A DNA stretch of 6,460 nucleotides from Comamonadaceae bacterium (GTDB lineage: Bacteria; Pseudomonadota; Gammaproteobacteria; Burkholderiales; Burkholderiaceae_C). The DNA lies in NCBI GenBank assembly GCA_947464665.1, contig CANHXV010000115.1, forward strand, positions 1-6,460, written 5' to 3'. Position 1 is the stretch's first letter; the number at the start of each line of letters is the position of its first letter. The notes below the pieces were generated by a model. That model saw only the letters and a list, made by a program, of their open reading frames with translations. It was not told the DNA's origin and searched no databases. Below are positions 1 to 6,321 of the stretch, piece by piece. The translations under genes and the position numbers were made by a program.

Positions 1-22
1 CTACCAATTCCGCCACCTGGGC
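1..22 (-). tRNA. tRNA-Leu, 5' end only (cut by window edge)
   Basis: The reverse complement of bases 22 to 1 begins GCCCAGG, a 7-base acceptor strand. It continues into TGGCGGAATTGGTAG, the U8 base and D-arm (A-box) wording typical of bacterial leucine tRNAs. Serine tRNAs, the other class with a long variable arm, normally start differently. The anticodon, variable arm and 3' half are outside the window, so the isoacceptor cannot be named. The mature 5' end would be base 22. The gene is divergent from rnr, so its promoter must lie over the first codons of rnr. Confidence 0.88.
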
Positions 23-42
23 TCTCAGGACAAGAACGAAGG

Positions 43-53
43 ATTGTATATCA
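43..53 (-). promoter_or_regulatory. Possible promoter (-10 region) for tRNA-Leu, inside the rnr start
   Basis: On the minus strand this stretch reads TGATATACAAT. It contains TACAAT (43-48, five of six matches to TATAAT) and an overlapping TGA-TATACA (45-53) that looks like an extended -10. The run of T just upstream is AT-rich. The -10 hexamer ends about 20 bases before the mature tRNA 5' end, which would give a short leader for RNase P to remove. No good -35 hexamer is visible 16-18 bp upstream. The assignment rests on position plus the -10 match and is tentative. Confidence 0.4.
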
Positions 54-2359
54 AAAAAATTAGCCAACCCTCTGGACTCCTCGATGAAATCGAGGGCAGT
101 GTGCAAGGACATCGCGATGGTCACGGCTTCTTAATCCGTGATGATGCTGACGGTGATATTTTTCTGCCGCCCAACGAAATGCGTGCAGTGTTGCACAAAG
201 ATCGTGTGAAGGTTCGCATCGTTCGACAAGACCGAAAAGGCAGACCCGAGGGTCGTGTGGTTGAAATCATTGAGCGACCTGCGCATCCCATCATTGGCCG
301 CTTGCTCAACGAAGGTGGCATTTGGATTGTGGCGCCAGAAGACAAGCGGTATGGCCAAGATATTCTCATTCCTAAAGTTGGCATTGGTTCAGGCAAGCCG
401 GGTCAAGTGGTGGTGGTTGAACTGACTGAACCGCCGGCATTGTTTGGGCAGCCTGTGGGTCGCGTGAAAGAAGTATTGGGCGAAATTGACGACCCCGGTA
501 TGGAGATTGACATTGCCGTTCGCAAATACAGTGTGCCTCACGAATTTTCTGCAGCATGTTTGGAATTGGCGCGTGAGTTGCCTGACAAAGTTCGGCCGCA
601 AGATTCCAAAGATCGCATTGACCTCACCGATATTCCCTTGGTCACCATTGATGGTGAAGATGCGCGCGACTTTGACGATGCGGTGTATTGCGAGCCGGCC
701 AAAATTGGCAAGACCAAAGGCTGGCGTCTTTTGGTGGCCATTGCCGACGTCAGCAATTATGTAGCCACAGGCAGTGCCATTGACATCGATGCCTACGATC
801 GCGCCACCAGTGTGTATTTTCCGCGCCGCGTCATTCCCATGCTGCCCGAAAAACTCTCCAATGGCCTGTGTTCACTGAATCCTGAGGTAGAGCGTTTGTG
901 CATGGTTTGCGACATGCTCATTACAGCCAATGGCGATGTTCATGCCTATCAGTTTTATCCCGCGGTGATGTACAGCCACGCGCGATTCACTTACACCGAA
1001 GTTGCGGCCATCTTGGCAAACACCCGAGGCCCCGAAGCTATCAAGCGCAAAGCTCGCGTGAATGACTTACTCAATTTGCACGATGTGTACCGAGCCTTGC
1101 TGTCCTCTCGCGCTGTTCGTGGTGCAGTTGATTTTGAAACTACGGAAACGCAAATTATTTGCGATGACAACGGCCGCATTGAAAAAATTGTGCCGCGGGT
1201 CCGCACCGAAGCACACCGCCTGATTGAAGAAGCCATGTTGGCAGCTAACGTATGCAGTGCAGACTTCATTCAGAACAGTAAGCATCCTGGTTTGTTCCGC
1301 GTGCACGAAGGCCCCACGCCCGAGAAAAAAGATTTGCTGCGCAATTACTTGAAGGCCTTGGGCTTGCCCTATACCGTCAGTGATGAACCTAAGCCGAGTG
1401 AGTTTCAAAACATTGCCCAGGCTACCAAAGAAAGACCAGACGCTCAGCAAATTCACACGATGCTGCTGCGCTCCATGCAGCAAGCTATTTACACCCCCAT
1501 CAACAGTGGCCACTTTGGCTTGGCCTATGAGGCCTACACGCACTTCACCAGTCCTATTCGCCGCTATCCCGACTTGCTAGTGCACCGTGTCATCAAAGCC
1601 ATCTTGGCGAACAAGAAATACCAGTTACCCGTTTTGCCATTGCCAGGCGAGGCGCATGCCAAGTTGGCCAAGCGTTTGCAGAAAAATAAAGCGGGCGCTC
1701 AAATGGACGATGCACCGCGCATCAAAATGTCGCCCGCCGAACAGCAAGCATGGGAAGCAGCGGGTCTGCATTGCAGTGCCAATGAGCGCCGTGCCGATGA
1801 AGCCAGCCGTGATGTTGAAGCTTGGCTGAAGTGCAAATACATGCGCGAGCATTTGGGCGAAGAGTATTCTGGCGTGGTCACTTCAGCCACCAGCTTCGGA
1901 ATTTTTGTCACCTTGGACTCTTTATATGTCGAAGGCTTGGTGCACATTACCGAGTTAGGCGGTGAGTATTTCCGATTTGATGAAGCGCGCCAAGAATTGC
2001 GTGGAGAGCGAACCGGTATTCGCTATGCCATTGGCACACGTGTTCAAATTCAAGTCAGTCGTGTTGACTTGGACGGCAGAAAAATTGATTTTCGATTGGT
2101 CAATCCAGCAGAAGAGTTCAGCCCTCGACAGTTGCGTGACAAGAGCGTGAACAAAGCTGGCTCTCGTGGCGCCACAAGAGGCACTGAATTGAGTGCTGAG
2201 GGCATCAAAGCCAAGCCCAATCAGTCGCGTCCTTTCAAAGGTCGAAAGATGGAGGGCTTAAGTTCACCCAATCGACAAGCCAAGACGTCTGCAAAAGGTG
2301 CAGCATCAAAGTCAACTGGTCAAAAAAAATCCACTCAAGCGCGAAAAAATCGCCGCTGA
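44..2359 (+). CDS. rnr: Ribonuclease R (3'-5' exoribonuclease, RNB family)
   Basis: A processive, Mg-dependent hydrolytic 3'-5' exoribonuclease of the cytoplasm that degrades structured RNA, rRNA fragments and mRNA, and in several bacteria takes part in trans-translation quality control. Domains of the 771-residue protein: cold-shock domain 1 about 17-78 (GHRDGHGF motif), cold-shock domain 2 about 83-150, RNB catalytic domain about 190-515, S1 domain about 605-686, and a Lys/Arg-rich tail from about 690. The motif TIDGEDARDFDDAVY carries the metal-binding aspartates D203, D209, D211 and D212, matching D272/D278/D280/D281 of E. coli RNase R. FTSPIRRYPDL (501-511) is the conserved RNB 3' motif. 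Some 69 N-terminal residues of the E. coli protein (helix-turn-helix region) have no counterpart, and about 25-30 extra residues lie between RNB and S1 (about 522-566). The start is uncertain: TTG at 44 is the only start codon before the first cold-shock strand, but GAAGGA (38-43) touches it with no spacing. GTG at 101 would cut into the domain. The family call is near certain; the start is not. Confidence 0.97.
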   Translation: MYIKKISQPSGLLDEIEGSVQGHRDGHGFLIRDDADGDIFLPPNEMRAVLHKDRVKVRIVRQDRKGRPEGRVVEIIERPAHPIIGRLLNEGGIWIVAPEDKRYGQDILIPKVGIGSGKPGQVVVVELTEPPALFGQPVGRVKEVLGEIDDPGMEIDIAVRKYSVPHEFSAACLELARELPDKVRPQDSKDRIDLTDIPLVTIDGEDARDFDDAVYCEPAKIGKTKGWRLLVAIADVSNYVATGSAIDIDAYDRATSVYFPRRVIPMLPEKLSNGLCSLNPEVERLCMVCDMLITANGDVHAYQFYPAVMYSHARFTYTEVAAILANTRGPEAIKRKARVNDLLNLHDVYRALLSSRAVRGAVDFETTETQIICDDNGRIEKIVPRVRTEAHRLIEEAMLAANVCSADFIQNSKHPGLFRVHEGPTPEKKDLLRNYLKALGLPYTVSDEPKPSEFQNIAQATKERPDAQQIHTMLLRSMQQAIYTPINSGHFGLAYEAYTHFTSPIRRYPDLLVHRVIKAILANKKYQLPVLPLPGEAHAKLAKRLQKNKAGAQMDDAPRIKMSPAEQQAWEAAGLHCSANERRADEASRDVEAWLKCKYMREHLGEEYSGVVTSATSFGIFVTLDSLYVEGLVHITELGGEYFRFDEARQELRGERTGIRYAIGTRVQIQVSRVDLDGRKIDFRLVNPAEEFSPRQLRDKSVNKAGSRGATRGTELSAEGIKAKPNQSRPFKGRKMEGLSSPNRQAKTSAKGAASKSTGQKKSTQARKNRR

Positions 2360-2365
2360 ATCTTT

Positions 2366-2394
2366 TTGCCAAGTTCAGTAGATTTCTTTTTAGT
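2366..2394 (+). promoter_or_regulatory. Weak candidate sigma70-type promoter for the SDR gene
   Basis: TTGCCA at 2366-2371 (five of six matches to TTGACA) is followed after 17 bp by TTTAGT at 2389-2394 (four of six matches to TATAAT). It lies in the 64-bp gap after rnr. Transcription would start near 2401, about 23 bases before the SDR start codon. There is no obvious hairpin-plus-T terminator after rnr, so read-through from rnr is an alternative. The AT-rich gap makes chance matches likely. Confidence 0.3.
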
Positions 2395-2409
2395 CATTTC
2401 AATTTCATT

Positions 2410-2415
2410 AGGAGA
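2410..2415 (+). promoter_or_regulatory. Ribosome binding site of the SDR gene
   Basis: AGGAGA lies 8 bases before the ATG at 2424, a near-ideal Shine-Dalgarno sequence and spacing. It fixes the SDR start and shows that the gene is translated independently of rnr. Confidence 0.85.
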
Positions 2416-2423
2416 CGGAGCCC

Positions 2424-3188
2424 ATGACACACTCTACAAAAATTGCCATCGTGACCGGTGCAGGTTCTGGAATTGGCAAAGCCACAGCCATGGCTTTGTT
2501 GCAAGACGGCTGGAGCGTTGTATTGGCAGGCAGAAGGCAGGCCAATCTTGAAGAGGTGGTTGAAGAGGCCAAGTCTCTAAACGCCGGATCGCGTGTGTTG
2601 GCAGTTCCAACAGACGTCACGCAAGAAGATTCTGTCGCTAACTTGTTTGCTCAGTGTGTGAAAAAATTTGGACGTGTCGACTTGCTGTTCAACAACGCCG
2701 GTGTGAGTACGCCAGCAATTCCATTGCCCGAATTGAGTTTGGAAATGTGGAAGAGTGTGGTCGATACCAACTTGACGGGCATGTTCTTGTGCATTCGCGA
2801 AGCCTTTCGCGTCATGAAAGATCAAAAGCCCATGGGCGGCCGTATCATTAACAACGGCTCTATTTCAGCCACCACGCCTAGGCCCTTTTCCATTGCCTAC
2901 ACATCCACCAAACATGCGGTGTCTGGCCTGACCAAAACGGCTTCGTTGGATGGCCGTCAGTACGACATAGCGGTGGGTCAAATTGATGTGGGCAACGCGG
3001 CCACACCCATGGCCATGAAAATGGCAAAGGGTGTGCCACAAGCCAACCTTGAAATCAAAGCCGAGCCTTTGATGGATGTGGCCTTGGTCGGCAAATCGGT
3101 GGTGTACATGGCCAGCTTGCCACTCGAAGCCAACGTGATGTTCCACACAGTGATGGCTACTAAGATGCCTTTTGCGGGGCGCGGATAA
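2424..3188 (+). CDS. Classical short-chain dehydrogenase/reductase (SDR), substrate unknown
   Basis: A 254-residue cytoplasmic NAD(P)-dependent oxidoreductase with a Rossmann fold, the usual length for classical SDRs. Visible motifs: TGAGSGIG (11-18) for cofactor pyrophosphate binding, AGRR (35-38) after the second strand, D64 (PTDVT), NNAG (90-93), N116, and the catalytic S146, Y159 and K163 (YTSTK) with the standard 13-residue Ser-Tyr spacing. The arginines R37/R38 after strand 2 suggest NADP(H) rather than NAD(H); this is inference from the family rule. In place of the common PG motif after the active site there is GQIDVGNAAT (185-194). With the end ATKMPFAGRG, this matches a Burkholderiales subgroup of unassigned SDRs that I recall. 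Catalogues often label such proteins 3-oxoacyl-ACP reductase-like, but nothing here (no fatty-acid genes nearby) supports FabG. The final 29 bp overlap the convergent nnr gene. Confidence 0.93.
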   Translation: MTHSTKIAIVTGAGSGIGKATAMALLQDGWSVVLAGRRQANLEEVVEEAKSLNAGSRVLAVPTDVTQEDSVANLFAQCVKKFGRVDLLFNNAGVSTPAIPLPELSLEMWKSVVDTNLTGMFLCIREAFRVMKDQKPMGGRIINNGSISATTPRPFSIAYTSTKHAVSGLTKTASLDGRQYDIAVGQIDVGNAATPMAMKMAKGVPQANLEIKAEPLMDVALVGKSVVYMASLPLEANVMFHTVMATKMPFAGRG

Positions 3189-4707
3189 GTTGTGCCAAGG
3201 CACGCGCCGTTAAGGTGGGTGTCAGGGGTGCGTTATCGGCCGCTTGGCCATGCTCGTAAACCGCCGAGCAGGCAGCCTCAAATGCGTTAAGCCCTTGTGC
3301 CATGCGCGCCCCTAAGACGCCAGCCAGCACATCGCCTGTGCCACCCGTAGCAAGGCGTGCGCTGCCTGTGGGGTTCATGACAGTGGTTTCACCGGCCTGT
3401 GCAATCAAAGTGCCAGATCCTTTTAGCACGACTGTGCATCTCAATTGTTGGGCTAAATTCTGAGCTGCTTGTAGGCGATCATTTTGCACTTGGGCTGTGT
3501 TTGTCTTTAGAAGCCGGGCCGCTTCCAAGGGGTGGGGTGTGATCACGGTAGGCTTGTTTTTGGCAGCGCGTTGACGCACCAAATCTTCAAGCCAAGGGTC
3601 TTGCGCAATGGCATTGAGCGCATCTGCATCCAAAACAAGTTGAGCGCTTTCTTGCAAAACTTTGGGTAGCACTTTTCGAATTCCAATGCCACCACCACAA
3701 CCACACACTACCACACCATTTTGAAGATCGAGTGCCTCCAAACTGCGCGCCATCACTTCCATGGGCCGAGTTGCTAAATAGGCGTCATTGTTTAAATAAC
3801 AAGCCATGACGCGTCCAGCACCTGCATGTAGCGCTGCCAATGCTGCCAGATCAACTGCACCTGTCATCCCCATGCCGCGCACTTGAACAGACTCGCCGCC
3901 CACCACGGCCACATCGCCAAAAGTTCCTTTGTGACTGGCATGGCTTTGCTGCTGCTTGGGTTGTGTCAAGGTGTTAAGGCGTGCCGCAGCATCCAAGTCA
4001 CGCTGCAATGCTTCGCTGCCTAGGGCGTCCAGCCATAAGGTGCCACAGGCATCACGGCCGCTGGCAGTGAAACAACCCGGCTTGGCATTCAGCAATTGCA
4101 GCGTGTGCGCGGCTTGAATGGACGCTCGCCGAAGCGATACGTCGCCAAAGTTGCCTGTGTTGGCATTGAGCCCTGATGGAATGTCAACGGCCAACACATC
4201 TACATCTGATTGGTATGCGGTTTCAATCCAAGCAAGCATGCTTGGGACTTCGTCAATATTGGCATTTTCAGAGGCGGTATTTTGATTTCGCAAGCCAATG
4301 CCCAGCAGGGCATCGATGACCAAATCTGAGGATGAAATGCTGTGTGTCGAATCTAGTTGGCTGACAATGCGGATGCCAAGGCCCAACACTTTTTTCAACG
4401 CAGCCTCAGAATCAGCTGGGCGCTTTTGAGTTTGCCAAAGCACCACAACTACTTTTTGACCGCGCTGATGCAACTGCGCAGCAGCTTCCATTCCATCGCC
4501 GCCATTGTTTCCAGGCCCACAAAAAATCCAATAGCAATTGGCAAAGGGTTTGACCGCCATGGCCAACTGCGCAACGGCCAAGCCAGCTTGTTCCATGAGG
4601 CTGTAACCACTCAAGTTGTGCAAATCAGCAATGGCTTCAAGCTGGCGGGTTTGTGCCACGTCGAAAAGTTTTAACGGTGTTTGCCAGTTGATTTTTTTCA
4701 AAGCCAA
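3160..4707 (-). CDS. nnr: Bifunctional NAD(P)H-hydrate repair enzyme (epimerase + ADP-dependent dehydratase)
   Basis: A 515-residue metabolite-repair enzyme. The N-terminal YjeF_N domain interconverts S- and R-NAD(P)HX; the C-terminal ribokinase-like domain dehydrates S-NAD(P)HX back to NAD(P)H, with ADP as phosphate donor in bacterial members. Epimerase domain about 12-235: GPGNNGGDG (64-72), DALLGIGLR (132-140), VDIPSG (174-179). Dehydratase domain about 250-510: SHKGTFGDV (258-266), HAGAGRV (294-300), DADALN (360-365), TPHPLEAARLL (390-400), VLKGSGTLI (427-435) and TGGTGDVL (454-461), where D459 is the conserved catalytic aspartate position. The usual GPGLG loop reads GCGGG (336-340). The start is TTG at 4707-4705: an in-frame stop lies 9 bases upstream, and the only other early option is TTG two codons later. 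No Shine-Dalgarno is visible, which suits translation following the upstream amidase gene 49 bp away. The gene ends inside the convergent SDR gene. Both domains look intact. Confidence 0.95.
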   Translation of the reverse strand: MALKKINWQTPLKLFDVAQTRQLEAIADLHNLSGYSLMEQAGLAVAQLAMAVKPFANCYWIFCGPGNNGGDGMEAAAQLHQRGQKVVVVLWQTQKRPADSEAALKKVLGLGIRIVSQLDSTHSISSSDLVIDALLGIGLRNQNTASENANIDEVPSMLAWIETAYQSDVDVLAVDIPSGLNANTGNFGDVSLRRASIQAAHTLQLLNAKPGCFTASGRDACGTLWLDALGSEALQRDLDAAARLNTLTQPKQQQSHASHKGTFGDVAVVGGESVQVRGMGMTGAVDLAALAALHAGAGRVMACYLNNDAYLATRPMEVMARSLEALDLQNGVVVCGCGGGIGIRKVLPKVLQESAQLVLDADALNAIAQDPWLEDLVRQRAAKNKPTVITPHPLEAARLLKTNTAQVQNDRLQAAQNLAQQLRCTVVLKGSGTLIAQAGETTVMNPTGSARLATGGTGDVLAGVLGARMAQGLNAFEAACSAVYEHGQAADNAPLTPTLTARALAQLIRAPQKAS

Positions 4708-4756
4708 GGCCGAAAGTTAAGCAACGGGCAAGTCTTAAACAAATGCATGCAGGCCC

Positions 4757-6109
4757 TTAAGCGCTTAAAGCGGCCTCAATGACCAGTGAAACATTCAAGA
4801 TGGCATCGTCCTTCATGGGGCCTTGCCAAATCATCATGCTACTCGGCAATTCGCCTGCCTCATGAATGGGCAATGACAAGGCACAACCGTCTAGCATGTT
4901 GATCACGCTGGTGTTGCGCAGCAACAAAGCATTGGCCGCAAAAAATGCGTCGTCTCTTTCTTGACCGGGTGCCACGCTTTCCAAAGTAGGACCATAGATA
5001 GGCACAGTGGGGGACAGGGCCGCATCGCAAGCATTCAATGCCGATTGCATCCGTGCAATCCAGGCCGCGCGGCCAGCTTGTAAATCCAAATATTCAAAAG
5101 CTTTCATGTTGGCACCCCGTACAATGCGCGCCAACACGCGAGGGTCGTAGCCAGCCGCATCTTTTTCTAGAAGATGGCGATGCCAGGTGTAACTTTCAGC
5201 AGCGCTAAAACCGCCTGTGGCCAGCAGTCCTGCAAGCTCTTTGATTTCAAAAAGTGGTACTTCCACTATGCGCGCTCCCGCTTGCGACAAACGAGACAGG
5301 CTGCGTTCCCAGGCCTTTTGCACGCCAGCTTCCATGCCATCGAGCATGAGGTGTGTTGGTACGGCCAATCGATAACTGGAGAGAGGCCTGCTTGCGCGGG
5401 CTACCGTTCGAGCGGCCAAAATTTCGTGTGCCACAACGGCATCCCGCACACTGCGCGTCATGGCGCAGATGGTGTCCATGGTGGTTGACAAGGGCACTGC
5501 GCCCAAGGTGGGCACATGGCGAGCCGTGTTTTTAAATCCCACCACGCCATTGAGGGCAGCTGGAATGCGAATGGAGCCGCCGGTGTCGGAGCCCATGCCA
5601 ATGAAAGTCGCACCTGTGGCCACAGAAACTGCCGCGCCAGAAGACGAGCCACCGGGTACATGGCCTTTGCCATGGCTCAACACCGCTTGGTCTGTTTTGG
5701 CATCCCAAGCCCCCGGAGTTCCGTAGTGTGGGTTGTTGCCAATGCCAGAAAACGCAAACTCCACCATGTTGGTTCGGCCTAAATTGCTGCCGCCGGCCGC
5801 TTTGAGTCTGGCTACGGCAGGGCAGTCTGCATGGGCGACAGGAACGCCTTTCAGCACTTTGGAGCCTGCCAAAGTGGCTTGCCCAGCCACATCAAACAAG
5901 TCTTTGACGGAGAAGGCCAAGCCCTTGAGGGCTGAGTTCACCAAGCTTTTTTCGTGCAAAACAGAGGGTCCAGCTGCAGGGGACAAGTCCATAAAGACCT
6001 TGTCGCAGGCTGCACTGCGGGCAATTTCATGGCTTTTTTCCCATTCAGCTTGCGGGCTGGTTTGTTGCTGGGCTATGGCTTGCAGGGTGGCAATCAGGTC
6101 AGGGCGCAT
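4757..6109 (-). CDS. Amidase signature family hydrolase, substrate unknown
   Basis: A 450-residue Ser-cisSer-Lys hydrolase that would split amide bonds of an unidentified small molecule. The full catalytic triad is visible: K69 in FSVKD, cis-Ser S155 in the glycine/serine loop PGGSSSGAA (152-160), and nucleophile S179 in GSDTGGSIRIPA (173-184). The 24-residue gap between the two serines is the same as in GatA and FAAH. No signal peptide or membrane segment is apparent, so it is probably cytoplasmic. It is shorter than the typical GatA (about 480-490 residues) and has no gatB or gatC beside it, so a tRNA amidotransferase subunit is unlikely; substrates such as simple amides, ureas or allophanate cannot be told apart by motif. 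The start ATG at 6109 gives a natural N-terminus, but the upstream bases show no strong Shine-Dalgarno. The gene is upstream of nnr on the same strand with a 49-bp gap and is divergent from rpsB. Confidence 0.93.
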   Translation of the reverse strand: MRPDLIATLQAIAQQQTSPQAEWEKSHEIARSAACDKVFMDLSPAAGPSVLHEKSLVNSALKGLAFSVKDLFDVAGQATLAGSKVLKGVPVAHADCPAVARLKAAGGSNLGRTNMVEFAFSGIGNNPHYGTPGAWDAKTDQAVLSHGKGHVPGGSSSGAAVSVATGATFIGMGSDTGGSIRIPAALNGVVGFKNTARHVPTLGAVPLSTTMDTICAMTRSVRDAVVAHEILAARTVARASRPLSSYRLAVPTHLMLDGMEAGVQKAWERSLSRLSQAGARIVEVPLFEIKELAGLLATGGFSAAESYTWHRHLLEKDAAGYDPRVLARIVRGANMKAFEYLDLQAGRAAWIARMQSALNACDAALSPTVPIYGPTLESVAPGQERDDAFFAANALLLRNTSVINMLDGCALSLPIHEAGELPSSMMIWQGPMKDDAILNVSLVIEAALSA

Positions 6110-6148
6110 GGTGATGGTTTTCTAGGGGTGGGAGGGCTTGAAAAGGGC

Positions 6149-6177
6149 TGTAAATCGGACATTTTGGATGCTATACT
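6149..6177 (+). promoter_or_regulatory. Probable rpsB promoter (extended -10)
   Basis: TATACT at 6172-6177 (five of six matches to TATAAT) is preceded by TGC (6169-6171), giving the TGn of an extended -10. Seventeen bp upstream is TGTAAA (6149-6154), a poor -35 with three matches to TTGACA, which an extended -10 can tolerate. Transcription would start near 6184, leaving a leader of about 138 bases before rpsB. It is the best promoter-like match I found in the 212-bp intergenic region. No comparably good minus-strand promoter for the amidase was found there. Confidence 0.65.
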
Positions 6178-6183
6178 CGACTG

Positions 6184-6321
6184 GCTTAGCAGGAATTTCC
6201 CTGCAAGTAAATCGCAAACCAGCTCCTTCAAGGTGTTGGCTGTCAAGATTAAACCCGAAAGGGCTTATTCAAACAGCCGATGTGTGAGCCGGATTTTAGA
6301 CCTAACCTTTGGAGAAAATCT
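6184..6321 (+). promoter_or_regulatory. Structured 5' leader of rpsB, candidate S2 autoregulatory element
   Basis: The untranslated leader can fold into several hairpins. Hairpin 1: GCAGG (6189-6193) with CCTGC (6200-6204), 6-base loop. Hairpin 2: CCAGC (6219-6223) with GTTGG (6235-6239), including one G-U pair, plus CCT/AGG inside. Hairpin 3: GGCTGT (6238-6243) with ACAGCC (6273-6278), enclosing TAA/TTA (6250-6252/6265-6267) and CCC-GAAA-GGG (6254-6263), a GNRA tetraloop stem. Hairpins 2 and 3 share G6238 and G6239, so they cannot both form fully. In E. coli the rpsB-tsf leader (overlapping the RNA called t44) mediates repression by S2. A similar role here is inferred from position and foldability; I cannot show homology to that element. 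There is no T-run, so a transcription terminator is not suggested. Confidence 0.5.
6311..6314 (+). promoter_or_regulatory. Ribosome binding site of rpsB
   Basis: GGAG, 7 bases before ATG 6322, selects this start over the in-frame ATG at 6334 (codon 5). The bases between it and the start codon (6315-6320, AAAATC) can pair with GATTTT at 6292-6297, which would place the site in the loop of a small hairpin. Confidence 0.85.

Noticed and set aside
1067..1543. Open 158-codon frame on the minus strand inside rnr
   Set aside because: It lies entirely opposite well-conserved RNase R catalytic codons, has no recognisable motif or ribosome binding site, and is a typical shadow frame.
2865..3203. 112-codon minus-strand frame opposite the SDR 3' half
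   Set aside because: The plus strand here encodes the SDR active site and C-terminus; the antisense protein is His/Gly-rich composition noise with no family resemblance.
3192..3203. Inverted repeat GTGCC-AA-GGCAC just after the SDR stop, considered as a terminator
   Set aside because: The loop is too short for the full stem, no T-run follows on the plus strand, and the bases encode the C-terminus of Nnr.
4751..4776. Palindrome TTAAGCGCTTAA (4757-4768) flanked by AGGCC and GGCCT, at the amidase stop codon
   Set aside because: A perfect palindrome with no loop makes a poor RNA hairpin, there is no T-run on the minus strand, and half of it is amidase coding sequence. An operator cannot be excluded but nothing supports one.
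4757..6109. Amidase read as GatA of the tRNA amidotransferase
   Set aside because: The triad is shared by the whole family, but the length is short for GatA, and gatB and gatC are absent on both sides.
5733..6125. 130-codon plus-strand frame opposite the amidase N-terminus
   Set aside because: It is antisense to the conserved Lys-containing region of the amidase and shows no motif or Shine-Dalgarno.
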